Source: JACPDI01 sp035463475
GTDB lineage: Bacteria > Acidobacteriota > Vicinamibacteria > Vicinamibacterales > 2-12-FULL-66-21
Direction of reading: 5' to 3'
Assembly (NCBI GenBank): GCA_035463475.1
Contig: DATHTE010000051.1
Span: 133,168 to 197,167, forward strand
DNA: 64,000 nucleotides
The translations under genes and the position numbers were made by a program. The notes beneath the pieces were generated by a model. The model saw only the letters and a program-made list of their open reading frames with translations. It was not told where the DNA came from and did not search any database. Positions 41,755 through 53,350 of the stretch are shown one piece after another. Positions within the stretch are counted from its first letter, which is position 1. Each line of letters opens with the position of its first letter.

Positions 41755-43956
41755 GTGGACCGGGAACTACTCGTCGAGATCGGGACCGAGGAGCTGCCGG
41801 CCTCGTGGCTGCCCGGTGTGACCCGCCAGCTCAAGGAACGCACCGACGCGAAGCTCGTCGAGTTCCGCCTGAAGTCCGATCCCGCAGAGACCTTCTCGAC
41901 GCCGAGGCGCCTGACCGTTAGGGTCGCGCGCGTGGCGGAGCGGCAGGAGGATCTCGAGGAAGTCATCACGGGTCCGCCGGTGTCCGCCGCGTTCCGGGAC
42001 GGCGAGCCGACACCGGCCGCCATCGGCTTCGCCAGGAAGCAGGGTGCGGAGGTCGGTGACCTCATGCGCGTCTCCACGCCGAAGGGGGAATACCTGGCGT
42101 ACAACCGGCGCGTGCGCGGCCGCGCGGCCGCCGACGTGCTTGCCGGCGTAATCACGGGAATCCTCCGCGAAGTCTCCTTCCCGAAACCGATGCGGTGGGA
42201 CGCCGAGCTCGGCGACGGCAAGGGGGAGTTCCCCTTCGGCCGTCCGATCCGCTGGCTCCTGTTCCTCTACGGCGGGCGCGTCGTGCCCTACACGATCGGC
42301 CGGACCGAGCTCGCGCGCGGGCCGAACGTGCAGGAGATCGAGTCGGGAGCGCTGACCTACGGGCACCGGTTCCTGGCGACGAGCGGACGTCCGGGGCGCT
42401 CGATCAAAGTCCGCAACTTCGACGAGTACAAGGCGAAGCTCGCCGAACATTTCGTCCTGCTCGATCGAACGGAGCGCCGTGAACGGATCACGCGCGAGCT
42501 GGACATGCACGCGCGGCGCCTTGGCGCGCGCGTCATGCCGATGGGGCAGGCGGAGCTGTTGCAGGAGGTGCCCGACCTCGTCGAATACCCGTCGGTCGTC
42601 GCCGGCGCGTTCGACCCGAAGTTCCTCGAGCTTCCGCCCGAAGTGCTGACGACGACGATGATCCATCATCAGCATTTCTTCCCGGTGGTGAGCGACGAGG
42701 GAAAACTGAAGCCGGCCTTCCTCGCTGTGACGAATACGGAGCCGCAGGACCGGCGCACGATTGCCACCAACGCGGAGCGCGTTCTTGCCGCCCGCCTGCG
42801 GGACGCGAAGTTCTTCTGGGACAGCGACCGGCGCACGAACCTTGCCGCGCGGCTCGATCGCCTCGACACGCTCCTGTTCCACAAGCAGCTGGGAAGCTAC
42901 CGCGCGAAGGCGGAGCGGATCTCCTCGCTCGCCCGATCGATCGCGTCCGATGTCTTCCGGAAACCGGAGCACGCGGAGTTCGCGGCGACCGCCGCCCGCC
43001 TGGCGAAGGCCGACCTGACCACCGACATGGTCTTCGAGTTCCCCGAGCTGCAGGGCGTGATGGGTGGCATCTACGCGCGTGAAGAGGGGCAGCCGGAGCA
43101 GATCTGGAAAGCGATTTACTACCACTACCTGCCGATTGCCGTGGAGCCGGACGCGCCGCCGCGTCGCGCCGATCTGCTCGATGCGGCCATTGCATGGGCC
43201 GCGGTGTCGCTGGCGGACAAGCTGGACACGGTTGTCGGGCTCTTCCGGGCCGGCGAGCGTCCGACGGGCTCGCGGGATCCCTTCGGGATTCGCCGGCAGA
43301 TGCAGGGGGTCGTGCGGACCCTGATGGATCTGCCGGAACTAACCGGTTTGCGCATGGAAGTCGGGTTGCAGGGGCTTTGCGAGGCGGCGGGACGTCAGTT
43401 CGGCGAGAACGAGGATCCGTGGGGAGACACGTCCTACTTTGGCGGCTTCGTCCTGGAGCGGACGCGATTCGCGCTCGAGCAGCGCGGCTACCCGATCGAA
43501 ACGGTCCGCGCGGTGACGCAGCACTGGGACGTCAGCCCCTTCCGGGCGCGCCGCATCGCCGACGCGCTCCAGGACGTCCGCCGCTCCGAGGACTTCCAGG
43601 CGCTCGCGGTGCTCTTCAAACGCGTGAAGAACATCGCGCGGGAGCTCGATGCCGAGCCGGCGTCCGCGCGCGCGCTGGATCGCGCGCGGTTGAAGGAGCC
43701 GGCCGAGCAGGCGCTCCTCGAACAGCTCGATCGCGTCCGACCCGCGGCAGCGCTCGCCATCACCGCCGGGGACTACCGCCGCGCGTTCGGCGAGATCGCC
43801 GCGCTGCGCCCGGCGGTGGACCGGTTCTTCACGGAGGTCTTCGTCATGGTGGAGGACGCGGCGCTCAGGCACGCGCGCCTCACGTTGATGGCGGAGCTGC
43901 GGGATCTCGTTTTGCAGCTCGCCGATATTTCTGAAATCGCCCCTCAACCGGAGTAG
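41755..43956 (+). CDS. glyS: Glycine--tRNA ligase beta subunit
   Basis: 733 residues from a GTG. The N-terminal signature LLVEIGTEELPASWLPG is diagnostic, followed by TFSTPRRLTVRV, PMRWDAELGDGKGEFPFGRPIRW in two blocks, an HD-like domain (YARE and FRKPEHAEFA, with DKLDTVVGLFRAGERPTGSRDPFG also typical) and a C-terminal DALR-type anticodon region (FFTEVFVMVEDAALRHARL). It recognises tRNA-Gly for the alpha2beta2 enzyme. It is followed by ppdK after 9 bases. Confidence 0.97.
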   Translation: MDRELLVEIGTEELPASWLPGVTRQLKERTDAKLVEFRLKSDPAETFSTPRRLTVRVARVAERQEDLEEVITGPPVSAAFRDGEPTPAAIGFARKQGAEVGDLMRVSTPKGEYLAYNRRVRGRAAADVLAGVITGILREVSFPKPMRWDAELGDGKGEFPFGRPIRWLLFLYGGRVVPYTIGRTELARGPNVQEIESGALTYGHRFLATSGRPGRSIKVRNFDEYKAKLAEHFVLLDRTERRERITRELDMHARRLGARVMPMGQAELLQEVPDLVEYPSVVAGAFDPKFLELPPEVLTTTMIHHQHFFPVVSDEGKLKPAFLAVTNTEPQDRRTIATNAERVLAARLRDAKFFWDSDRRTNLAARLDRLDTLLFHKQLGSYRAKAERISSLARSIASDVFRKPEHAEFAATAARLAKADLTTDMVFEFPELQGVMGGIYAREEGQPEQIWKAIYYHYLPIAVEPDAPPRRADLLDAAIAWAAVSLADKLDTVVGLFRAGERPTGSRDPFGIRRQMQGVVRTLMDLPELTGLRMEVGLQGLCEAAGRQFGENEDPWGDTSYFGGFVLERTRFALEQRGYPIETVRAVTQHWDVSPFRARRIADALQDVRRSEDFQALAVLFKRVKNIARELDAEPASARALDRARLKEPAEQALLEQLDRVRPAAALAITAGDYRRAFGEIAALRPAVDRFFTEVFVMVEDAALRHARLTLMAELRDLVLQLADISEIAPQPE

Positions 43957-43965
43957 CCGATACGT

Positions 43966-46791
<2,826 letters not shown>

Positions 46792-46811
46792 TATCCTTTG
46801 ACAAGCAGCAG

Positions 46812-47783
46812 ATGATCTTTGTCCTCGTCCGCGCCGGGGGGCAGGTCCGTACCGCCGATCGGGTGGATCCCGAGTGGCTGCGGCCGCACAGCGACGCGGT
46901 CTTCTGGGTCGATCTCGCGCGACCCACGCCGGAAGAGGCGCGCGTGCTCGTGGACGTGTTCAAGTTCCACGAGCTGGCGGTCGAGGACGCGCTAGCCACG
47001 ACACATCATCCGAAAGTGGATCTCTACGAGGGGTTCCTGTACGTCATCCTTCACGGGATCGACTTCGAGAAGGCGAAGGCGAAGCGCGGGTTCGCGACGC
47101 GCGACATCGACTTCTTCCTGAGCACGCGGTATCTGGTGACTGTGCACGATGGCCGGTCGCGGTCGGTCCAGCAGATACGCGAACTCGCCGGCCGCAACAG
47201 CGACCTGCTGGCCGAGGGGCCGGCCGGCCTGATGCACCGCATCGTGGACACGCTCGTGGACAACTACCGTCCCGAGGTCGACAGGCTCGAAAAACGGATG
47301 GACAGGCTGGAACGCGACGTCTTCACCCGGCCCCGGCGGAACATGATCCGGGCCATCATCGAGATGAAGCGCGACATCGTCTCGCTGCGACAGGTCGTGC
47401 TGCCGCAGCGCGACATGCTCGGGCGGCTCGGGCGGCGCGAGTTCGAGCTGATCGACCCCCAGGTGAGCTACCGCTTCCGCGACGTGTACGACCACCTGGT
47501 CCGGTTGAGCGACGAGGCCCTCATGTTCCAGGACCGGATGACGAGCCTGGTCGAGGCCCACCTGTCCAACATCTCCAACCAGTTGAACAGCGTCATGAAG
47601 ATCCTGACCGTGATCGCCACCATCTTCATGCCGCTGACGTTCATCACCGGCCTGTTCGGGATGAACGTCGACTTGCCGGACTTCGGGTTCGGCTCGCACG
47701 CCACGTTCTGGATTCTCCTCGGCATTATGGGAGCGGTCGTCGGCTTCATGCTGTGGTGGTTCCGGCACAACGAATGGCTGTGA
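46812..47783 (+). CDS. corA: CorA family magnesium/cobalt transporter
   Basis: 323 residues from ATG 46812; the frame continues upstream across the ppdK stop but lacks a better start. The cytoplasmic funnel domain has a long helix (MHRIVDTLVDNYRPEVDRLE, RLERDVF). Two C-terminal membrane helices flank the invariant GMN (ITGLFGMNVDLPDFG). The C-terminus is basic (WWFRHNEWL). It takes up Mg2+. mutL starts 10 bases before its stop, so the genes overlap and are probably coupled. With mgtE and the CNNM/CorC protein it is the third Mg2+-linked membrane family in 12 kb. Confidence 0.94.
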   Translation: MIFVLVRAGGQVRTADRVDPEWLRPHSDAVFWVDLARPTPEEARVLVDVFKFHELAVEDALATTHHPKVDLYEGFLYVILHGIDFEKAKAKRGFATRDIDFFLSTRYLVTVHDGRSRSVQQIRELAGRNSDLLAEGPAGLMHRIVDTLVDNYRPEVDRLEKRMDRLERDVFTRPRRNMIRAIIEMKRDIVSLRQVVLPQRDMLGRLGRREFELIDPQVSYRFRDVYDHLVRLSDEALMFQDRMTSLVEAHLSNISNQLNSVMKILTVIATIFMPLTFITGLFGMNVDLPDFGFGSHATFWILLGIMGAVVGFMLWWFRHNEWL

Positions 47784-49504
47784 TCATCCGTCTTCCCCCG
47801 GAGCTCGCGAACCAGATCGCCGCCGGCGAGGTGGTGGAGCGACCGGCTTCGGTCGCCAAGGAACTGATCGAGAACGCACTCGACGCGGGCGCGCGCCGCA
47901 TCTCGGTGACCATCGAGCTGGGCGGAAAGAAGCTGATCTCGGTCGAAGACGACGGCGTGGGAATGGACCCGGATGACGCGCGGCTCGCGATCGAACGGCA
48001 CGCCACGTCGAAGATCCGCTGCGCCGAGGACCTCAGCGCAATTTCGACGCTCGGGTTCAGGGGCGAGGCGCTGCCCAGCATCGCATCCGTCTCGCACTTT
48101 GTGCTGCGCACCCGCACGCACGGAGCGGAATGCGGCACCGAGATCCGCGTGAACGGCGGCGCGGTCGCGTCGGTGCGCGAGGTTGGCGCGCCAGAGGGAA
48201 CCAGGATCGAGGTCGCGGACCTCTTCTACAACCTGCCCGCGCGCCGCAAGTTCCTCAAGTCCGACGCCGCCGAGTCCGCCCAGGTCTCGCGCGTCGTCAC
48301 GCAGCTCGCGCTCGGGTACCCGGAGGCAGGGTTCTCCCTGACCAGCGCCGGCCGCACGACGCTGCAGTGTCCGCCGGCGCAGGGGCTTCGCGAGCGGTTC
48401 TTTCAGCTCTACGGCGAGCGCCCCGACCTCGTCGAACTCCGCAAGGACGCGGGCGGGATGCGCATCACTGGCTACGTCGCCGCGCTGGCGGAGCAGGGGC
48501 CGGTGCGGGGACCGCAGAACGTGTTCGTGAACCGCCGGATCGTGCGCGACCGCACCATCGCCCATGCGATCGGCGAGGCCTACTCGAACGCGACGATCAA
48601 GGAGCGGAGCCCCGAGGTGCACCTGTTCATCGAGATGGCCCCGGACCGCGTGGACGTCAACGTCCACCCGACCAAGGCGGAGGTGCGCTTCCTCGAGTCC
48701 TCGCTCGTGCACGAAGTGCTGCGGCGCGGGCTGGCGGATGCCCTGGGCCAGGGGCCCGCGCCGGAACTGCAGCTGCGGGCAGTCTCGGCGCCACCGAGCG
48801 AGCCGCTGGCGCAGAGCATTCCGGGCGTGCTCGCCGGGGCGAGCGTGGCGTCGCGGTGGTGGGGGCCGGAGGGGGAACGCGACGCGGGTGCCGCGGTGCA
48901 GGCCCACGCCATCGATCCGCGTTCGATCCGTCCCATGATCCCGCTCGGCCAGTTTCGCGACACGTTCATCATCGCCATCGACGATGAGGGAGTCGCGATC
49001 ATCGATCAGCATGTCGCGCACGAGCGCGTACTGTTCGAGCAGGTGATGGAACGGTTGACGGCCGGGCGCCTCGAAAGCCAGCGGCTGCTCGGGCCGGTGC
49101 TGGTCGAACTGTCGGCCTCGCAGCGTCAGTCGCTCGTGAGCCACGCGGACGCCCTCGAGCGGTTCGGGTTCGAGATCGAGGAGTTCGGCGGCGGCAGCGT
49201 CCGGCTGTCGGCCGTGCCGGCGCTGCTCGCTCCTTCCGAGTGCGAAAGCGCGATCCGTGCGCTGGCGGACGATCTCGAGGGGCTGGACCGCGGTTCGCGG
49301 GTCGAAGACGCGCTGCGCCGCATCGCGGCGACCACCGCCTGCCACGCCGCCGTCAAGGCCAACTACCCGCTGACGCGCGAGAAGATGCAGTTTCTCCTCG
49401 ACGAGTTGCGCCGGACGGCGTACTCCACGGTGTGCCCGCACGGCCGCCCCGTGGTGCTGCGGCTCACGCGCCGCGAGATCGAGCGAAACTTCCAGCGAAT
49501 GTGA
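47774..49504 (+). CDS. mutL: DNA mismatch repair protein MutL
   Basis: 576 residues. The GHKL ATPase N-terminus is complete: LANQIAAGEVVERPASVAKELIEN (read in two blocks), DDGVGMDP, TLGFRGEALPSIASV. The transducer domain has FVNRRIVRDRTI and VDVNVHPTKAEVRF. A variable linker (~330-380) leads to the C-terminal dimerisation domain. This contains DQHVAHERVLFEQVMERL (the DQHA-like endonuclease motif) and CPHGRP near the end, so it has the metal-dependent nicking type rather than the E. coli type. It acts with MutS after replication; mutS is not in the window. Confidence 0.96.
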   Translation: MAVIIRLPPELANQIAAGEVVERPASVAKELIENALDAGARRISVTIELGGKKLISVEDDGVGMDPDDARLAIERHATSKIRCAEDLSAISTLGFRGEALPSIASVSHFVLRTRTHGAECGTEIRVNGGAVASVREVGAPEGTRIEVADLFYNLPARRKFLKSDAAESAQVSRVVTQLALGYPEAGFSLTSAGRTTLQCPPAQGLRERFFQLYGERPDLVELRKDAGGMRITGYVAALAEQGPVRGPQNVFVNRRIVRDRTIAHAIGEAYSNATIKERSPEVHLFIEMAPDRVDVNVHPTKAEVRFLESSLVHEVLRRGLADALGQGPAPELQLRAVSAPPSEPLAQSIPGVLAGASVASRWWGPEGERDAGAAVQAHAIDPRSIRPMIPLGQFRDTFIIAIDDEGVAIIDQHVAHERVLFEQVMERLTAGRLESQRLLGPVLVELSASQRQSLVSHADALERFGFEIEEFGGGSVRLSAVPALLAPSECESAIRALADDLEGLDRGSRVEDALRRIAATTACHAAVKANYPLTREKMQFLLDELRRTAYSTVCPHGRPVVLRLTRREIERNFQRM

Positions 49505-49536
49505 ATTAATCCGCAACTCGTGCGTGAAAACATTCG

Positions 49537-49565
49537 TTGACACCCGCGCATCACGCTGCTACATT
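49537..49565 (+). promoter_or_regulatory. Sigma-70-like promoter of the trypsin-like gene
   Basis: TTGACA (49537-49542), a 17-base spacer, and TACATT (49560-49565). The -35 is perfect and the -10 matches four of six. The start near 49572 gives a leader of about 100 bases before the ATG at 49676. It is the clearest housekeeping promoter in the window. Confidence 0.68.
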
Positions 49566-49675
49566 CGCATCATCCCAGCAACTGAGCGTCACGCCTGAGA
49601 GCTGACGCGGCATCCGGCGCGGCTCTTCGTGTGCCCGTGCCGCCGGGCGTCGGCAGGCGTTCCAGGGAGCCATCC

Positions 49676-50575
49676 ATGTCACGACCCGTGCTGTTCACCG
49701 CGATCGCTTCGATGCTCGCGCTTGCGTGCTTCGCGATCGGAAGCTACTGGGGTGCGCGGCAGGCAATCGCCGGCGACCAGCGCCTCGAAACGCTCGCCAC
49801 CGAGCTCGCGTCGCTGAAGCGCGCCGAGGTGCTCAAGGCCACCGGCACCAGCGGCCGCGCCACCAGCGCCGCGCCTGCCCCAATGCCGGAGGGGACGCGG
49901 TCCACGATTGTCGAGGACATCAAGCGGCAACTGCAGGCGGAGATGGGTCTGCTGCCGCTCCGGCTCCTCAAGTCCCGCAAGGAGAGCTTCGTCGAGCTGT
50001 ATTCCTACGATAACCGCGGCGGCAGCAGCTACGGCACGGCGGGCTACCTGGGCGACGGGCACTTCATCACCGTGAAGCACGCGGTCGTGGCGCTCGATGC
50101 TCCCAGAGAGGGACGCGAAGCAAGGAAGATCACGTCGGTGAAGCTCATGCTCCACGGCCGCGCGGTCCGCGCGCGCGTCGTCGATCATGGCGAAGCGTCG
50201 GCCGAGGTGGATCCCGGAGACTGGGCGGTCCTGAAGGTGAACGACCAGGTGGACCTGCCGGCGCTGACGGTCGATCTGAGCTTCCCGTACGAGTTCGCAG
50301 ATCCGATCTTCCGTCTCGGCAACGACTACTCGAAGGGGATCATCCTCTCGACCGGGTACGTGGGCCAGCGGACCACCAACGACCTGGTGACGTGCCTGAC
50401 CGATGGCCACCCCGGTGTCTCGGGTGGCGGCGTGCTCAACCGCGACGGCGCGCTCGTCGGCATTCCGGTCGGGCGGATGCAGGGGGACTATCGCTTCTCG
50501 TTCATCCTGCCGCTGCGCGCCGAGATGTTCCGCAAGGTGCCAACCCTTCGCCTGGCCGAACTGGGCGCGAACTGA
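49676..50575 (+). CDS. Membrane-anchored trypsin-like serine protease
   Basis: 299 residues from ATG 49676 (AGGGAG 6 bases before). One N-terminal membrane segment (VLFTAIASMLALACFAIGSYW) is followed by a short coiled stretch and a Ser/Ala/Pro-rich linker. The protease-like domain starts near residue 115: the His is in FITVKHAVVAL, the Asp in VDPGDWAVLKV, the Ser in DGHPGVSGGGVLNRDGALVG (GxSGG). A triad is therefore present, though spacing and the strand before the Asp are divergent from HtrA, and it has no PDZ domain. It is monocistronic with its own promoter, pointing to a periplasm-facing protein of unknown target. Confidence 0.82.
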   Translation: MSRPVLFTAIASMLALACFAIGSYWGARQAIAGDQRLETLATELASLKRAEVLKATGTSGRATSAAPAPMPEGTRSTIVEDIKRQLQAEMGLLPLRLLKSRKESFVELYSYDNRGGSSYGTAGYLGDGHFITVKHAVVALDAPREGREARKITSVKLMLHGRAVRARVVDHGEASAEVDPGDWAVLKVNDQVDLPALTVDLSFPYEFADPIFRLGNDYSKGIILSTGYVGQRTTNDLVTCLTDGHPGVSGGGVLNRDGALVGIPVGRMQGDYRFSFILPLRAEMFRKVPTLRLAELGAN

Positions 50576-50589
50576 GCGCCAACCGGGAA

Positions 50590-50656
50590 CTTGGCGATTT
50601 GGCAATCTGGTGATTTGGCGATCTAAAACAGATCACCAAATCGCAAAATCACCAAC
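50590..50656. repeat. GATTTGGC octamer array forming a long hairpin
   Basis: Iterations of GATTTGGC, CAATCTGGT, GATTTGGC, GATCT are mirrored after AAAAC by AGATCACC, AAATCGC, AAAATCACC. The array is AT-rich in a GC-rich genome and forms a hairpin at the convergent junction of the protease gene and rarA, where it can terminate both. Confidence 0.75.
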
Positions 50657-50657
50657 T

Positions 50658-52019
50658 TCACTCCGTCTTTTTTCTGAGCTTCTCCCAGTACTCCAGCCGC
50701 TTGATGATCTCGCGCTCGAAGCCTCGCTCGACGGGGCGGTAATACCGTCTGCCCTGCTGTGAGCGGGGGAGGCAGGTCATGTCCGTGACCGCGTCGGGAT
50801 TGTCGTGCGCGTACTGGTAGTCCTTCCCGTAGGCTAGCTCCTTCATCAGGCGCGTGGGCGCGTTGCGCAGGTGCAGCGGCACGGGCTCAGCCTGCTCGCG
50901 CCTGGCGGAGTCCGCCGCGTCGAGGTAAGCGCGGTAGACGGCGTTGCTCTTGGGCGCCGTGGCGAGGTAAATCGCCGCCTGGGCGAGCGCGGTGTTCCCC
51001 TCCGGCATCCCGATGAAGTGCACCGCGTCCTTTGCCGCGACCGCGATGCTGAGCGCCTGCGGATCGGCGTTGCCGATGTCCTCGGACGCGAACCGCACCA
51101 GCCGCCGCGCGATGTAGAGCGGGTCCTCGCCCGCCTCCACCATTCGAGCGAGCCAGTAGACGGCCGCGTCCGGATCGCTGTTGCGCATCGACTTGTGCAG
51201 GGCGGAGATCAGGTTGTAGTGCTCCTCTCCCGCGCGGTCGTACAGGAGCATGCGGTTCTGCAGCAGGTCGGCGACGATGGTGGAGTCGATCCTCGCAGGT
51301 GATGGCTGGCCGTCGCCCGACCCGACCAGGGCGGCCGCCATCTCCAGCGTGTTCAGCGCCACGCGCGCATCGCCGTTCGCGTACTGCGCGATCCCCCGCA
51401 GGGCCCCCGCGTCCACCTCGATTCCCATCGCGCCGACCCCGCGCTCTTCGTCTTCGACGGCGCGCTCGAGGATCGTGACGATGGCGGCCTCGTCGAGCGG
51501 CTGCAGGACGAACACCTTCGATCGCGACAGGAGCGCTGAGTTCACCTCGAAGGACGGGTTTTCGGTCGTGGCGCCCACCAGCACGATGTCCCCGGCCTCG
51601 ACGTGGTGCAGAAAGGCGTCCTGCTGCGCCTTGTTGAAGCGGTGGATCTCGTCCACGAACAGGATGGTCCGTCGTCCGAGCCGCCGCCGCGTGTCTTCCG
51701 CCCGTTCCATCACCGCGCGGATTTCCTTGACGCCGGAGAGGACGGCGCTGAACGCCACGAAGTCCGCTTTCGTGGCGGTGGCGATGACGCGGGCGATCGT
51801 CGTCTTACCGGTGCCCGGCGGTCCCCAGAGGATGATGGATTGCAGCGTGTCGCGCTCGATCGCTTCGCGCAGCGGGCGGCCCGGCGCGAGAATCGCCCCC
51901 TGCCCGACCACCTCGTCGAGCGTGCGCGGGCGCATTCGCTCGGCGAGCGGAGCGGCGACGGTGCTGGCGGGTTGTCCCGGGCCGCCCGAGGAAGGAGGAT
52001 CGTCGAAGAGCCCGTTCAT
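50658..52019 (-). CDS. rarA: Replication-associated recombination protein RarA (MgsA)
   Basis: 453 residues from ATG 52019. AAA+ ATPase related to clamp loaders: LAERMRPRTLDEVVGQ, Walker A GPPGTGKTT, Walker B ILFVDEIHRFNKAQQD, sensor 1 GATTENPSFEVN. The C-terminal tetramerisation domain follows (LISALHKSMRNSDPDAAVYW, LARMVEAGEDPLYIARRLVRFASEDIG). It acts at stalled replication forks and contacts SSB. The last residues (GFEREIIKRLEYWEKLRKKTE) are normal for the family. A 4-base overlap with the SpoU methyltransferase gene (52016-52019) indicates coupled expression. Confidence 0.95.
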   Translation of the reverse strand: MNGLFDDPPSSGGPGQPASTVAAPLAERMRPRTLDEVVGQGAILAPGRPLREAIERDTLQSIILWGPPGTGKTTIARVIATATKADFVAFSAVLSGVKEIRAVMERAEDTRRRLGRRTILFVDEIHRFNKAQQDAFLHHVEAGDIVLVGATTENPSFEVNSALLSRSKVFVLQPLDEAAIVTILERAVEDEERGVGAMGIEVDAGALRGIAQYANGDARVALNTLEMAAALVGSGDGQPSPARIDSTIVADLLQNRMLLYDRAGEEHYNLISALHKSMRNSDPDAAVYWLARMVEAGEDPLYIARRLVRFASEDIGNADPQALSIAVAAKDAVHFIGMPEGNTALAQAAIYLATAPKSNAVYRAYLDAADSARREQAEPVPLHLRNAPTRLMKELAYGKDYQYAHDNPDAVTDMTCLPRSQQGRRYYRPVERGFEREIIKRLEYWEKLRKKTE

Positions 52020-52837
52020 GGGGTGTGGGTCCGCTGCCGGAACGCCTCGTACAGGATCAGCGCGGCGGAGACCGACACGTTCAGCGACTCGACGGGCGCG
52101 CACATCGGAATCGTCACCCGCTCGTCGGCGTGATCGAGCTCGGCGCTCCCGAGCCCGGTCCCCTCGCCACCGAGCATCAGCGCGAGCGGGCGGCGGAAGT
52201 CGAACGCGTGCATGGACGTGCCGCCGCGCGGAACGGCGGCGGCGATGGTGAGGCCGCGGCGGCGCGCGGCGAGCAGCGCCTCGTGGAGCGGCACCCGCTC
52301 GGGCACCGGCAGCCGGAACGTACTGCCCATCGCTCCGCGCAGCGCCTTCCACCCGTAGGGGTCCGCCGAAGGGGGACAGACCACGAGCCCCGTGGCGCCC
52401 GCCGCCTCGGCGGTGCGCACGACGGCGCCGAGGTTCCCGGGATCCTGCACGCCCGCCAGCAGCGGGACGAGCGGCAGGGCGCCGTCCACCACGCGCTCGA
52501 GCTGAGGCGGCGAGACCTCGGCGATGGCGACGACGCCGGAGGGGGTCTGGACCGGGCTCATCGCGGCCATGACGCTCTCGCTCACCGACAGGACACGCGC
52601 GCCGTGCCGCTTCAGCCGCTCGGCCAGCCGGGCGACGCTCGCCTCGTCGGCGTCCACCACCCGCGTGAGCACCCGCGAAGCCAGGGCGGCCGTGCTGACG
52701 TGGATTCCCGCGGCCAGCGCCTCTTCGAGGAGGTGCTCCCCTTCGAGGAGCACATGCGTGTTGCCCGCCGCGCGGCGCCGGGCGAGCGCCCGGAACGTCT
52801 TGACGACCGCGTTGTGGCGGCTGGCGATGGTTTCCAT
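52016..52837 (-). CDS. TrmH/SpoU family RNA 2'-O-methyltransferase
   Basis: 273 residues. An N-terminal substrate-binding domain (ASRHNAVVKTFRALARRRAA, HVLLEGEHLLEEAL) is followed by the SPOUT knot fold: motif 1 AGVQDPGNLGAVVRTAEAAG, motif 2 LALMLGGEGTGLGSAELD, motif 3 TIPMCAPVESLNVSVSAALILYE. The knot binds SAM. The target is likely 23S rRNA (RlmB/TsnR-like) or a tRNA; the sequence alone does not decide. Start at 52837 lies 43 bases from greA on the other strand, so the two share a divergent promoter region (TATTCT/TATTAT near 52850). Confidence 0.92.
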   Translation of the reverse strand: METIASRHNAVVKTFRALARRRAAGNTHVLLEGEHLLEEALAAGIHVSTAALASRVLTRVVDADEASVARLAERLKRHGARVLSVSESVMAAMSPVQTPSGVVAIAEVSPPQLERVVDGALPLVPLLAGVQDPGNLGAVVRTAEAAGATGLVVCPPSADPYGWKALRGAMGSTFRLPVPERVPLHEALLAARRRGLTIAAAVPRGGTSMHAFDFRRPLALMLGGEGTGLGSAELDHADERVTIPMCAPVESLNVSVSAALILYEAFRQRTHTP

Positions 52838-52879
52838 CTCGCCCCGGGGCTATTCTATTATTTGAAGGCGTCACGCTGT

Positions 52880-53350
52880 ATGAAAGCACGGTTGATCAAG
52901 AAGTTTGAGGACGAACTGGCGCAGCTCCGGGTGGAACTCAAGAGCGAGCTTCCGAAGGAGATCAAGCGCGCCCGCGAGCACGGCGATCTGAGCGAGAACG
53001 CCGAGTACCAGGCCGCCAAGGAGCGACAGCGGCTCGTCGAGTCGCGCATTTCGATGCTCCAGAAGCGGATCGGCGAGATCGCGCTCATGAACCTCGATCG
53101 GATTCCGCGCGACCGGGTGGGGTTCGGCAGTACCGTCCACCTTCGCGAAGACGGAGGGCCCGAGACGGTTTACCAGCTCGTCATGCCCGAAGACGCGGAC
53201 GCGGAGAAGGGCTGGATTTCCACCGCGTCGCCGATCGGCCGCGCGCTCCTCAATCGCGAGGAGGGGGACGAAGTCGAGGTCCGCACGCCGGCCGGGACAC
53301 GCCGCTTTGAGATCACCAGGCTCGTAACGATCCACACCGACGCCGAATGA
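52880..53350 (+). CDS. greA: Transcription elongation factor GreA/GreB
   Basis: 156 residues. An N-terminal coiled-coil that reaches into the RNA polymerase secondary channel has the acidic tip (EHGDLSENAEYQAAKERQ), and a C-terminal FKBP-like domain follows (VGFGSTVHLREDGGPETVYQ, ISTASPIGRALLNREEGDEVEV). It rescues backtracked polymerase by stimulating transcript cleavage. Length and motifs fit GreA. The next gene starts 4 bases before its stop, an unusual partner for greA. Confidence 0.95.
   Translation: MKARLIKKFEDELAQLRVELKSELPKEIKRAREHGDLSENAEYQAAKERQRLVESRISMLQKRIGEIALMNLDRIPRDRVGFGSTVHLREDGGPETVYQLVMPEDADAEKGWISTASPIGRALLNREEGDEVEVRTPAGTRRFEITRLVTIHTDAE

Noticed and set aside
46798..46803. 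TTGACA between ppdK and corA
   Set aside because: No -10 hexamer at the right distance; it falls on ordinary codons just upstream of the corA start, so taken as chance.
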